Assembly (NCBI RefSeq): GCF_014773265.1
Contig: NZ_JACWMY010000002.1
Coordinates: forward strand, 186,001-250,000
Origin: Mucilaginibacter pankratovii
GTDB taxonomy: Bacteria > Bacteroidota > Bacteroidia > Sphingobacteriales > Sphingobacteriaceae
Reading direction: 5' to 3'
Length of the DNA: 64,000 bases
The notes beneath the pieces are model-generated. The model did not search any database, was not told the origin of the DNA, and saw only the letters and a list, made by a program, of their open reading frames with translations. Each line of letters opens with the position of its first letter. The first letter of the stretch is position 1. The position numbers were made by a program, and so were the translations under genes. Below, in pieces: positions 1-8,262 of the stretch.

Positions 1-84
1 ATCCGGTATCTTCCGTTAGTAAAAAAATGCAGAAAGAAATCGCTGAGCGAATCCGTTGACATAAGGGCATTCATCTTATAAATT

Positions 85-885
85 TTATGGTACTGCTACC
101 GTTTTAACCTGAACATTATGCGCGCTGAAATAACCGAGCGCCCCGCCCTGAATATTGGTAACCGGGTTTGCAGGTGCACCATCGTTGCTGCGACCAGAAG
201 CGGATTGAAGACTGAACCAGTACAGGAACACGCCCGGGTTGATGCCCTGCATCTCCACCCTGATGGAATCCCCCGTCACGATTGGATTTTCTTCGCCTTC
301 GTCGCCATAGACCCTTAGCTGGGTGGTGACATTTCGGCCGTTTGTCAGGTTATCGTTCTCTGCAAAAAGGGAGCGGGTACGCCTGCCATTAACAAACTGG
401 ATATAGTGAAAGGAATTACCTCTTTCAGGCGGGTCTTTATACATCACATTCGCCACTCTGCGGTCATCGCCCATCAGTACTTCATTGGAAACATATAAGC
501 TATCGAACTTTACAATAGCCGGTATGGTTGAAACTGCTGTAAATGTTTCGCCGCCAACGACAACTTTTAAGGCATAAGAATGACCCGGTACTCCGGTAAC
601 GACCGTACTTTCATACCGGCCGGCTGTTGTTTCATTCAGGGTTGTTTCGGGCCCGTTATTGTCACTTATGGTAACCACCGCCCCGCTTATCCCGGGAAAG
701 TTATTATCCGCATCAAAGTTTTTGGTTTGTGTGATCGTCACAATCGCCGGCCCCGGCTGGTCGGTCACCATGCCTTCGATAACATATTTGGTGTTCGCGG
801 AGTTCAGATCAAGCTGGATCTCTTTCTCACAGGCGCTGAATAAGCCCCCAATCAGTACAACTGCTATATAAATGTATCTTTTCAT
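85..885 (-). CDS. DUF4249 family lipoprotein
   Basis: A 266-aa protein predicted to be exported and lipid-anchored. The chosen ATG at 885 gives an N-terminus MKRYIYIAVVLIGG followed by LFSAC, a lipobox with Cys as anchor; the reading frame stays open upstream to 924 but those 13 residues precede the signal peptide. The body has short beta-rich segments typical of DUF4249, a Bacteroidetes family that usually follows a TonB-dependent receptor gene and probably serves as its surface partner. Here it starts 4 bases after the receptor stop, so the two are surely co-transcribed. The substrate cannot be read from the sequence. Family call by overall pattern and context. Confidence 0.85.
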   Translation of the reverse strand: MKRYIYIAVVLIGGLFSACEKEIQLDLNSANTKYVIEGMVTDQPGPAIVTITQTKNFDADNNFPGISGAVVTISDNNGPETTLNETTAGRYESTVVTGVPGHSYALKVVVGGETFTAVSTIPAIVKFDSLYVSNEVLMGDDRRVANVMYKDPPERGNSFHYIQFVNGRRTRSLFAENDNLTNGRNVTTQLRVYGDEGEENPIVTGDSIRVEMQGINPGVFLYWFSLQSASGRSNDGAPANPVTNIQGGALGYFSAHNVQVKTVAVP

Positions 886-889
886 AGTC

Positions 890-3205
890 TTAAAATTTGA
901 AGTTATAGGCAACAGAAGGTACAAAACGGAACAGGGTCGTTTGGTTTACAACCGTCCTGTTCGGGTCATTGTCCGCAGTTTCGAACTCTATCGTGTATGG
1001 ATTTTCCCGGCCGTAAGCGTTATAAAGACTCAGGGTCAGTTCCGAAGAGTACTTTTTCGTTTGCTTCAGCTTCTTGGTTGCACCGATATCCAGGCGATGA
1101 TAGGCCGGCATGCGGTAGCCGTTTCGTTCTGTGTAATAAAAGTAGACCCGGTCGTTCACCGTGTATTTTCCGCTTGGGAAAGAAACGGCATTACCCGTAT
1201 AGTAGGTCCAACTGGCAGACAGCTGCCACTTCGGCGAGATCTGGTACATGCCAACCACGGCGATCTCGTGTGTCCGGTCCTGCCGGGCATCATACCATTG
1301 GTTATTATTGATTCCGTTGATCTGCTTCTCCGTTTTGGAAAGCGTATAACTGATCCAGCCTGTTATTGGCCCGGTCTGCTTTTTGAGTTGCATCTCCAGG
1401 CCATAAGCGCGTCCCTTACCAAAAAGCAACTGCGATTCGATGTTATTCTGCCCGTTCAGCACATCGGCACCATCCCGGTAATCGATCTGGTTCTGCATGT
1501 TTTTATAATAGGTTTCCAGGGTCAGTTCATACTTTCCCGCGGAAAGGTCGCGGTAATATCCCAGCGAGAACTGATCAGCAATTTCCGGCTTTACAATATT
1601 GGTACTGGCTATCCACTTATCGGTTGGAGTCGCCGTAGTCGAATTGGAGATCAGGTGCAGGTTTTGCACGTTACGGGCATAAGACAGCTTTACCGAGGAC
1701 TGGCTGTTCAGTTGGTAACTTGCGGCCAGCCGAGGCTCAAGGTTCAGGTAAGTTTTCACAACCTGCCCCCCGCTGTAACTGAGCGTATCAATTACCTGTC
1801 CGGCAGAATTGATGTTAAAGAAATCTCCCGCACCCAGGATACTAAAGGCGGTTAACCGCGCACCGTAATTCAGGTTCAGCTTATTCGATATCTTCCAGTT
1901 ATCGGAGATATAAGCGGCATTTTCCCAGGAATATCTCCTTTGCAGGATGGTGTTGTTATAACTGGACCGATCCGAAGCTGTTACCTCACCCGGCCTAACC
2001 GTATGATGAATCGCGTTGACGCCGATACGCAGCTCATGGTCAGGATAAAGGTACCATTGCAATTCATGCTTGATATTGAAGTCGCGGATCTGTGAGAACA
2101 GGTTAACATCGTTCACGCCCTGCTGCACCTGAATATTGTAGTCATAATTGCTATAGATCAGCGAGGTATTCGCAAAAAGCCTGTTGCTGTAATTATGGCT
2201 CCAGCGCAGTGTGGATGCCGTATTGCCCCAGTTGACGATAAAGTTGTTGGTGATCCCCAGCCTGTCGGAACCGTTGTACAGGGAGAAATAAAGCTTGTCT
2301 TTTTTGCCCAGGTCATAGGTGATCTTGGCATTGATATCATAAAAATAGATGGTATTGCGGTTGATACTCGAATCTCCCGATAAACGCAGGAAAGCATCGA
2401 CATAGGTACGCCTTCCGGAAACCAGGAAAGACGATCTGCCTTTCTGGAGCGGACCCTCCACATTCAGCCTGGATGAGATCAGCCCGATACCGCCCGCAAC
2501 GTGAAAGTCCCGGTTATCGCCATCGTTCATCTTTACATCGATCACAGATGACAGCCTGCCTCCGTATTGTGCCGGCATTCCTCCTTTGTACACGGCAAGG
2601 TCCTTGATCGCATCGGAATTAAAGGTGGAGAAAAAACCGAACACATGGGAGGCATTATAGATCGGTGCATCGTCCAGCAGGATCAGGTTCTGATCTGCCG
2701 CACCGCCGCGAACATAAAGTCCGCTGTTGCCGTCGCCCGCAGATTTGATACCAGGAAGTAATTGGATCGTCTTTAGAACATCGCGTTCCCCCATAAAGAC
2801 AGGTATCTTGTTCATTTGCTTGACCGATAGCTTTTCTACCCCCATCTGGGGGCTTTCCAGGCTGCGCCTGTTTGAATTGGCAAATATGGTGACCTCGTCC
2901 AACGACTTGTCGTCCGCCTGGAGGGCAATGTTGATGACCGTATCTGCTTTTAAGGAAACCTGTACGGATGTGGCCTGGAGGCCGACCGCACTGAAACGTA
3001 TTTGATAGTTCCCTTTTGGCAAACTGATGGAATAATAACCATTCCGATTAGAAACGGCTCCTGTATTTCCCACTAAAATTGTGGCAGACTCTACGCCTTC
3101 GGCTTTGGCACCGGCAGTGATCGTGCCGCTGATCGTGACCCTTTTTTGGGCCTGCGCCCCAAGCACAGACAAAAGGAAAATGAATAATGGTATTAATTTG
3201 CGCAT
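890..3205 (-). CDS. TonB-dependent receptor with carboxypeptidase-like N-terminal domain
   Basis: A 771-aa outer-membrane receptor for TonB-driven uptake. From the ATG at 3205 the order is: signal peptide (ends near GAQA), a carboxypeptidase-regulatory-like beta domain (about residues 22-105, GVESATILVGN), a plug domain (about 120-230, with NLILLDDAPIYN and the Gly-rich GMPAQYGGRLSSVIDVK), then a 22-strand-type barrel ending in an aromatic residue (YNFKF). The frame extends 8 codons upstream to 3229 but the signal peptide sets the start at 3205. It leads a two-gene operon with the DUF4249 lipoprotein. A putative LytTR-type direct repeat lies about 60 bases upstream. Not a SusC-length protein, so a non-polysaccharide ligand is possible; ligand unknown. 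Confidence 0.93.
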   Translation of the reverse strand: MRKLIPLFIFLLSVLGAQAQKRVTISGTITAGAKAEGVESATILVGNTGAVSNRNGYYSISLPKGNYQIRFSAVGLQATSVQVSLKADTVINIALQADDKSLDEVTIFANSNRRSLESPQMGVEKLSVKQMNKIPVFMGERDVLKTIQLLPGIKSAGDGNSGLYVRGGAADQNLILLDDAPIYNASHVFGFFSTFNSDAIKDLAVYKGGMPAQYGGRLSSVIDVKMNDGDNRDFHVAGGIGLISSRLNVEGPLQKGRSSFLVSGRRTYVDAFLRLSGDSSINRNTIYFYDINAKITYDLGKKDKLYFSLYNGSDRLGITNNFIVNWGNTASTLRWSHNYSNRLFANTSLIYSNYDYNIQVQQGVNDVNLFSQIRDFNIKHELQWYLYPDHELRIGVNAIHHTVRPGEVTASDRSSYNNTILQRRYSWENAAYISDNWKISNKLNLNYGARLTAFSILGAGDFFNINSAGQVIDTLSYSGGQVVKTYLNLEPRLAASYQLNSQSSVKLSYARNVQNLHLISNSTTATPTDKWIASTNIVKPEIADQFSLGYYRDLSAGKYELTLETYYKNMQNQIDYRDGADVLNGQNNIESQLLFGKGRAYGLEMQLKKQTGPITGWISYTLSKTEKQINGINNNQWYDARQDRTHEIAVVGMYQISPKWQLSASWTYYTGNAVSFPSGKYTVNDRVYFYYTERNGYRMPAYHRLDIGATKKLKQTKKYSSELTLSLYNAYGRENPYTIEFETADNDPNRTVVNQTTLFRFVPSVAYNFKF

Positions 3206-3263
3206 CGTGTGATAAATAATGTTTCCCAAAACTATTTGAAGCGATAAAATGCCGGGGGGATAT

Positions 3264-3293
3264 TATACCAAAGCAGTTTAGAATTATAGCAAA
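3264..3293 (-). promoter_or_regulatory. LytTR-type direct repeat, site A
   Basis: Plus strand shows TATACCAAA at 3264-3272 and TATAGCAAA at 3285-3293, 21 bp start to start. Read toward the receptor gene it is TTTGCTATA-N12-TTTGGTATA, with GGTCAAAA just upstream. It lies about 59 bases before the receptor ATG. Two 9-bp repeats with a 12-bp gap is the layout known for LytTR-family regulators; the assignment to this family is inference. Confidence 0.65.
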
Positions 3294-3352
3294 GAAGGGT
3301 TTTGACCAGAAAAAGCATAGCGGATTTTTAAAATCAGTAAATGGGCTGGCCA

Positions 3353-4117
3353 TCAGGCACTGATCCGATTGGCCGGGCATGACAGGTTTTGACATGCCCG
3401 GCCACTGCTCTTACAAACCGGAATCCCGGCCGTCGATGGTTCGCATACCGGGGATGCTGTGCCTTTTATCCTGATCTTTTCATTGCCGACGAATAGCGTT
3501 TGATGATCGAACAGGATCGTATGATCGATATTCACGATCAGAGATAAATTTATGCGCTGAAACTTGGAAGGAAGGAACGTTTGGATGCTGTTGATGCTAA
3601 GATTCGTGATCAGTCGCTGCTCTTCCAGGTGGAGGACGGCCAGATTTTCCGAAGCTTCGATATAGGTGATGTCTTTAAAAAAGATCTTTTCATGGGTATT
3701 ATTCTTCCTGGCATAAAAAAAGTCTTCACCTGCCAGGTCGATCATTAATAAACCCTCACTTTCGTCAACACTCGCTACGGCTGAATCCTGGGTCGAACAC
3801 TTTTGGTAAAACATCCGCTGAAATTTGGCCGGAAAGGACAGTAATTTTTTTAACCTGGCATGTTCGCAATAACTGTTCAGCGTACCGGTGCAAATAATGA
3901 GTGTACCGGGAGGAATGGATTTTTTCATTTCCAGGTCATCTGGTCCAAGGGTGTTCTTGTCCAGGATAAGCAGGTCCACGATAATATCCTGCATATAAAC
4001 GATCGCCTCTTTCATACTGTTAAGGACCTGCAGCAGCGTAAAGCCCGGTCTGTCCACGATCAAATACTCAAGGGATCTTTTATCCCCGACGTTTTCCGCA
4101 ACAATGATACAATTCAT
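3353..4117 (-). CDS. LytTR-domain regulator with unusual C-terminus (possible frameshift)
   Basis: 254 aa from the ATG at 4117 (a TTG two codons earlier is less likely). The N-terminal 120 residues resemble a receiver fold (IIVAENVGDK, DLLILDKNTLG) but lack the usual acidic cluster. Residues about 130-220 are a LytTR DNA-binding domain (EKIFFKDITYIEASENLAVL, LPSKFQRINLSLIVNID). After EKIRI the expected LytTR ending is replaced by about 35 residues with four Cys (PVCEPSTAGIPVCKSSGRAC). That tail is read through a perfect 12-bp hairpin at 3370-3404. In the neighbouring frame a TAA at 3411-3413 ends the gene just before the hairpin, so one extra A in the A4 run after EKIR would restore a normal end. 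Probably the regulator of its own promoter and neighbours. Confidence 0.72.
   Translation of the reverse strand: MNCIIVAENVGDKRSLEYLIVDRPGFTLLQVLNSMKEAIVYMQDIIVDLLILDKNTLGPDDLEMKKSIPPGTLIICTGTLNSYCEHARLKKLLSFPAKFQRMFYQKCSTQDSAVASVDESEGLLMIDLAGEDFFYARKNNTHEKIFFKDITYIEASENLAVLHLEEQRLITNLSINSIQTFLPSKFQRINLSLIVNIDHTILFDHQTLFVGNEKIRIKGTASPVCEPSTAGIPVCKSSGRACQNLSCPANRISA
3370..3404 (-). terminator. Hairpin at the 3' end of the LytTR gene
   Basis: TGGCCGGGCATG (3370-3381) pairs perfectly with CATGCCCGGCCA (3393-3404), loop of 11 bases. There is no clear T-run on either side. It lies inside the reading frame as it stands but just beyond the stop in the alternate frame, so it looks like a terminator or 3' stabilising hairpin. 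Confidence 0.55.
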
Positions 4118-4185
4118 GGTCAATCGATTTATGTTTAAGGTGTTAACCCTAAATTAACCGGGAAAGCAACCCGTAGCCCGGGTAT

Positions 4186-4215
4186 TATACCAAACCCATT
4201 AAGAACTATAGCAAA
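4186..4215 (-). promoter_or_regulatory. LytTR-type direct repeat, site B
   Basis: TATACCAAA at 4186-4194 and TATAGCAAA at 4207-4215 on the plus strand, 21 bp apart, both halves identical to site A. It sits about 69 bases before the LytTR gene ATG at 4117, suggesting autoregulation. The gene at 4405 is on the other side, but orientation matches the minus-strand gene as at the other sites. Confidence 0.65.
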
Positions 4216-4404
4216 GCCCGTTTTTTCCATACAAAATCGTATCGAAATTACCCTACAGTTCTAGTATTCAAATAATTAATTAGGTGATATCAGCCCGTGA
4301 CACGGAGCGGTGTGTTTTTATCAAGTTGGTATAAATTAAAAAGGGTTTCGTATAAAAAAACAGCCATCGATCCATTATCGAAATATCTTCGTGTCATAAT
4401 CGAT

Positions 4405-4794
4405 ATGGATAAATTATTTACCTATAATTTGCACAAATACACCGCGTTAAGACTGGTGTCGGGAACCTTATTGATGGCCACCGCCATACTTGTTTTGCAA
4501 GTAGATTCAAAACGAAGCCTCGCAGAGAGTTTTACTGTTTTTTGCCGTCCGGGAATAACGACGAGCGGTTACGTCATGCATGTTGCCGGACTGGTGATGT
4601 TTTGTGCGGCGTTGCCGCTGCTTTCCAACAGTTATGTTCGTAAGGTCAATGCGCTGTTGGTCATTGTACTCAGTATTTTAATCCTGCTGAGTCTGCTGAC
4701 CGGCAATTTTGTAAATCTTATCGCAGGGATTATGCTCCTGCAGTTAAACATCTGGCTTACGTTGTTATGTAAATGCAGAAATAAAGCGCTGTAA
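4405..4794 (+). CDS. Small four-helix membrane protein, unknown
   Basis: 129 aa from the ATG at 4405; an open frame from a GTG at 4297 exists but the 36 extra residues look non-coding. Hydrophobic stretches are near residues 13-30 (LRLVSGTLLMATAILVL), 55-78 (GYVMHVAGLVMFCAALPLL), 85-105 (NALLVIVLSILILLSLL) and 106-124 (VNLIAGIMLLQLNIWLTLL), so four membrane helices with a short basic tail (CKCRNKAL). No family recognised; the layout is reminiscent of DoxX-like or DUF-type membrane proteins. It is a lone plus-strand gene between two minus-strand units. A single TTGGTATA half-site lies about 72 bases upstream, but no second half at 21 bp. Confidence 0.6.
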   Translation: MDKLFTYNLHKYTALRLVSGTLLMATAILVLQVDSKRSLAESFTVFCRPGITTSGYVMHVAGLVMFCAALPLLSNSYVRKVNALLVIVLSILILLSLLTGNFVNLIAGIMLLQLNIWLTLLCKCRNKAL

Positions 4795-5036
4795 AATCGG
4801 GAAGTAAAATCAAAATCCTGATCCATAAAAAATAAAGTCCTGCTTCCGATCAGATCTTCCAGACCGGTCAGGGTAAAGCAGGCACAAATTACCTGTTCAA
4901 GATTGAAGAAAAAATGCAGCGCAGGCTGCTAAACAAATGAGAAACAATTATGGGATTGACTCACAAATGGTAGTCAACAGAATTAATCCTGTCCGGCAGA
5001 ATGACCCGATCCCGCCATTGGGTAATTCCGGCGTGT

Positions 5037-5150
5037 TTATTTGGTAGGGCCGCGGCGGCTGTTCCTGCTGTCTTTACGGTGCTGTACATATAGTGCAATG
5101 CCCATAATTACCCAGGCCTCTAAAGTAAAATAAAAAGCGAGCTCCAGCAT
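5037..5150 (-). CDS. Small single-helix membrane peptide (37 aa)
   Basis: An ATG at 5150 opens a 37-codon frame ending in TAA at 5037-5039. The product has an N-terminal hydrophobic helix (LELAFYFTLEAWVIMGIALY) and a strongly basic, Arg/Gly-rich tail (QHRKDSRNSRRGPTK), the layout of small inner-membrane peptides with a cytoplasmic tail. It lies 96 bases downstream of the ApbE gene on the same strand and could be the last gene of that operon. No family recognised and no clear ribosome binding site, so it needs conservation evidence. Confidence 0.45.
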   Translation of the reverse strand: MLELAFYFTLEAWVIMGIALYVQHRKDSRNSRRGPTK

Positions 5151-5246
5151 TCGTTCATATCATGAGATAGTGATTATTTGATCTGAAATCTTAGCCTGCG
5201 GGCTTTCCCGGTGATGGCGGAAATGCCCTCAGGTACTAAAAACCAG

Positions 5247-6188
5247 CTATAAGGGCTTACTGATACGAATATTATTGGAGGTATAAATAAAATCATCATC
5301 GTCGATAATGATCGCCGCAATATCTTTCATCTGGTTGACCATATCCAAACCCGCGTAGACGCCCATGATCGTGACCGGTGTTGCCATGGCATCCGCCAGT
5401 TCTGCATTTGCCGTAATGATCGTCACACTTTTAATCCCCGTCACCGGCAAGCCGGTGCGGGGGTTAATGGTGTGTGAGTATTTTTTGCCGCCAATGGTAA
5501 TAAACTTCTCATAGTTGCCCGATGTGGCAACGGCCAGGCCCGAAATATCCAGGTAGGAAAAGACCTGGTCCGAAAAATCCGGGTTGACAACACCTATGGT
5601 CCATTTTCTGCCGTCAGGCTGCAGGCCCCAGGCTGTGAGGTCGCCCGATGCATTTACAACGCCACTGGTAACACCTTGTCCGATCATGACCTGCTTGGCG
5701 CGTTCTGCTGCGTATCCTTTTCCGATACCGCCAAACCCCATGCGCATACCCGGCTCTTTAAGAAAGATCGTACAGTTATCTTCGTCCAGCACAATATTCC
5801 TGTAATTGATGAGGCGCACCATCTTTTTGGCGGTAGCCTCATCAGGCAGGGAAGTCATGTTCTGATCGAAATTCCATAATCGCTTATCTATCGAGCCATA
5901 GGTGATATCAAAAGCGCCCTGGGTCAGATGGGATATCCTGATCGAGCGTTTGACGAGCTCGAAGGTTTCACGGCTTACCTCTACGGGCCGGACACCTGCC
6001 GCATTATTCACCCGGTTGGTCTCACTGTCATCGCTGAAAGTAGTCAGCAGTGTTTCGATCCGCCTGATCTCCTCTACGCCCGAATTTATTTTTTCGTGGG
6101 CCCATTTTTCGTCGTCGCCAACGACGCTGAGCTCAAATCGGTTACCCATCAGTTTCAGGGCTTGCTTAAAGGTTTGATAACAGGCCAT
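5247..6188 (-). CDS. apbE: FAD:protein FMN transferase (ApbE family)
   Basis: A 313-aa member of the ApbE family, which moves FMN from FAD onto Ser/Thr of exported redox proteins. Family motifs are present in order: TLLTTFSDDSE near the N-terminus, GFGGIGKGYAAERAK, NASGDLTAWG, ATSGNYE, and HTINPRTGLPV, with a C-terminal region containing DAMATPVTIMG (metal-binding segment). Unlike many ApbE proteins it has no obvious signal peptide or lipobox (starts MACYQTFKQ), so it may act in the cytoplasm or the start may be different; no better upstream ATG is seen. It follows the DUF3570 gene by 6 bases and ends the thioredoxin-DUF4266-DUF3570-ApbE operon, which links it to maturation of one of those partners. 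Confidence 0.93.
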   Translation of the reverse strand: MACYQTFKQALKLMGNRFELSVVGDDEKWAHEKINSGVEEIRRIETLLTTFSDDSETNRVNNAAGVRPVEVSRETFELVKRSIRISHLTQGAFDITYGSIDKRLWNFDQNMTSLPDEATAKKMVRLINYRNIVLDEDNCTIFLKEPGMRMGFGGIGKGYAAERAKQVMIGQGVTSGVVNASGDLTAWGLQPDGRKWTIGVVNPDFSDQVFSYLDISGLAVATSGNYEKFITIGGKKYSHTINPRTGLPVTGIKSVTIITANAELADAMATPVTIMGVYAGLDMVNQMKDIAAIIIDDDDFIYTSNNIRISKPL

Positions 6189-6194
6189 GATATT

Positions 6195-7469
6195 TTATTT
6201 AAATCCAAGATTGATAGAGAACACATCTGATACCAGGTCCGTATTCTGGGAATAGTGGCCATATCTTATTTCCATGTCATGTAAGCCCTTCCAGCCAAGT
6301 ACACCATTAGGCGGGGCTATCCGGAAACCGGCACCCAAAAAGTGGCTGTTCAGCTTGGCATAATCATAGTTACTGGTATAAAATTCCTGAGAAGGATTTG
6401 CCGCGGCATACGGAGCGAAATACTTTGAACCATTTTGTGTATAATACCGGTAAAACGGTGAAATGGAAAAAAATGGCGAGAATTTATAGACCACCTCCAG
6501 GTTAGCGGTGTTTGCCCTCGTTCCCCAGTTATCCGAAAAATAGCGATAATAGGAACGGATAATGATATTATCGCCTGCAAAATAGTTTGCCCGGAAACCT
6601 ATCGGTATCTTAAACCTGGAGGAAGGCAATTTCTCCATGGCGACCTGTCCATTGGATAAATAAACGCGGTGGAAAGGCAGGCTCAACAGGCCATTCTGTC
6701 GCACAAGATCTGCAAGCAAAGCTATCTGCAGGCGGCTGTTAATCACCTGGCTATAGCCGAAGGAAGCGGTAAACGTTCGCCGCGGAGATGTCCCGAAGTT
6801 ATCCGCATGGCCAAAAGCACCGGGCACACTGCCTTCCGATGGCACCGTTTCGGGCGGGACAAATTCCGACGGATAAATGAGGGTTACACGGTCAAAATAG
6901 CCCTGTAATTTTACAGTGAACTCGCCATTCCGGTTATCTGTTTTGAGCGCGTAATGCACATCGCCGCCGACAGACTTATAATTATATTCGTTGGACAGGT
7001 ATGCACCAACGCCAAAAACATTACCGGTCTTTTTGCTTTCTACTGACCAGTCAATGGATGGGTAGATCCTTCTCCCGGTCCTTCGTGACGCGCCGGTTGT
7101 CGAAACAAAGGCCTGTGATGCGGAAGAATGGTAGTCAATGCCCAGGCCAAGCGTAAGTGTATTTTTATTATCATTTCGATTTGTGCGGACAAAATTTAAG
7201 GTAATGCCACCCAGGACGTCGGTCACTTCCTGGCTTCCGATACCTCCGGTGACCGGAGAGTGAATCCCGGTTTGACTGTAATAACTGGATACAAAATTGA
7301 TCTCATCCAAATGAAACTTTCGGGGATTGAAATGCGAAGTGTCCGGTTTTGGTGAGCTGCCGATGGTGTACGGCGTTTTATAATTAAAGTTGTCCTTGCC
7401 GGTTTGGGCAAAGGCATCCGGCCGGCAAAGCATAGCAAAACCGAGAGCGGTTAAATAGATTTTTTTCAT
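6195..7469 (-). CDS. DUF3570 outer-membrane protein
   Basis: 424 aa with a signal peptide (MKKIYLTALGFAMLCRPDAF, AQ cleavage). The rest is an amphipathic beta-barrel pattern with many aromatic-ended strands (GGITLNFVRTNR, YYRYFSDNWGT, DMEIRYGHYSQN) and ends in LGFK. The DUF3570 call rests on this pattern and on its neighbours: DUF4266 and DUF3570 genes commonly occur together with ApbE. It probably forms the outer-membrane part of an extracytoplasmic redox system. Gap to DUF4266 upstream is 23 bases, to ApbE downstream 6 bases. Transport or structural role unknown. Confidence 0.85.
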   Translation of the reverse strand: MKKIYLTALGFAMLCRPDAFAQTGKDNFNYKTPYTIGSSPKPDTSHFNPRKFHLDEINFVSSYYSQTGIHSPVTGGIGSQEVTDVLGGITLNFVRTNRNDNKNTLTLGLGIDYHSSASQAFVSTTGASRRTGRRIYPSIDWSVESKKTGNVFGVGAYLSNEYNYKSVGGDVHYALKTDNRNGEFTVKLQGYFDRVTLIYPSEFVPPETVPSEGSVPGAFGHADNFGTSPRRTFTASFGYSQVINSRLQIALLADLVRQNGLLSLPFHRVYLSNGQVAMEKLPSSRFKIPIGFRANYFAGDNIIIRSYYRYFSDNWGTRANTANLEVVYKFSPFFSISPFYRYYTQNGSKYFAPYAAANPSQEFYTSNYDYAKLNSHFLGAGFRIAPPNGVLGWKGLHDMEIRYGHYSQNTDLVSDVFSINLGFK

Positions 7470-7492
7470 CTTTCTGCTTTTAATTAATTTTG

Positions 7493-7714
7493 TTAATTAC
7501 AGCCGCAGCCTCCACCGGTCTTTCCGGCATTTGCTCCAGACCCGGCTTCGCGGTAGGATTGAAAATTCAGTTCATTTTTTTCTATTCTCCGGTTGCTTAA
7601 TGCCATTTCCGAATCATTGATCCGGCTTTTCTGATACTCTTTGACATTGACGCAGGAAGCACAGGAAAATGCCAGCATACAGCCGGCCGTGACGTTGATG
7701 ATAAGTTTTTTCAT
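7493..7714 (-). CDS. DUF4266 small lipoprotein
   Basis: A 73-aa exported protein. The signal segment ends in FSCASC, giving a lipid-anchor Cys, followed by VNVKEYQKSRINDSEMAL, the signature of DUF4266, and a C-terminus GGGCGCN with two Cys that is also typical of the family. The tail EAGSGANAG has Ser/Gly/Ala spacing that could be considered as an FMN attachment site given the ApbE gene in the same operon, but this is speculative. It lies between thioredoxin and DUF3570 genes with gaps of 17 and 23 bases. Confidence 0.88.
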   Translation of the reverse strand: MKKLIINVTAGCMLAFSCASCVNVKEYQKSRINDSEMALSNRRIEKNELNFQSYREAGSGANAGKTGGGCGCN

Positions 7715-7731
7715 GATGTATCGATTAGTGT

Positions 7732-8169
7732 TTATTTATTTTGAGCCTCGCTGACCGCTACGATCTGAGCGACGAACTGTTCCGGTGTGATATCGGGAAA
7801 GCCTTCCCATCTTTTTAAAATCTTTCCGTCAGCGTCGATAAGCAACGTCAGCGGAAAAGTTCCGGCTGTGTTGTATTTATCTGCCAGTGCCTCGTTTAAT
7901 GCGGCCTGTTCTTTTTTCAGTTGGTTCTTTTTTTGCCTTGGGAAATCGGCACGAAGCAGGATCAGGTGATCCTGCGCATAGGAAGTGAATTTTTCCGACT
8001 CCAGTATCTCCTTGCGAAGCCTGATACAGGGTATGCACCAGTCGGAACCGGCAAAATTAACCAGAATCAATTTATGGGACTTTTGCGCTTCGGCTTTGGC
8101 AAGGTCAATGTTACCCAGCCATTCAACAGCTGATAGTTGAAACACGAAGAATAGGATCAATAATTTCAT
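7732..8169 (-). CDS. Secreted thioredoxin-fold protein
   Basis: A 145-aa thioredoxin-like protein with a short N-terminal signal (MKLLILFFVFQLSAV). The active site is WCIPC with Cys45 and Cys48, in the segment NFAGSDWCIPC. The cis-Pro region is TFPLTLLIDADG. This matches the small periplasmic thioredoxin family (DUF255/thioredoxin_7-like) that reduces or isomerises disulfides. It is the first gene of a four-gene operon ending in ApbE; it may keep the Cys residues of DUF4266 reduced. A LytTR-type repeat lies about 64 bases upstream. Confidence 0.9.
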   Translation of the reverse strand: MKLLILFFVFQLSAVEWLGNIDLAKAEAQKSHKLILVNFAGSDWCIPCIRLRKEILESEKFTSYAQDHLILLRADFPRQKKNQLKKEQAALNEALADKYNTAGTFPLTLLIDADGKILKRWEGFPDITPEQFVAQIVAVSEAQNK

Positions 8170-8232
8170 GATATTAAATTTGGTATCTGCTTAATCTAAA
8201 GTAGGTTTGGCAAAGACACCGCCTTTAATATT

Positions 8233-8262
8233 TCGACGAAAGCCATTATAAATTATAGCAAA
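8233..8262 (-). promoter_or_regulatory. LytTR-type direct repeat, site C
   Basis: TATAGCAAA at 8254-8262 is a perfect half-site; 21 bp away TCGACGAAA at 8233-8241 is a degenerate second half. TTGACC follows at 8271-8276 as at site A. It is about 64 bases before the thioredoxin ATG, same orientation relative to the gene as the other sites. Confidence 0.55.

Noticed and set aside
1..81. Open plus-strand frame ending in TAA at 79-81, perhaps a gene end
   Set aside because: Only 26 codons without recognisable motif; could be chance.
872..1855. Long 327-aa plus-strand frame over the TonB receptor
   Set aside because: Antisense to a clear receptor gene with normal composition; no domain, so a shadow frame.
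4323..4334. TTGGTATA half-site before the gene at 4405
   Set aside because: No second half-site 21 bp away, so not counted as a LytTR-type site.
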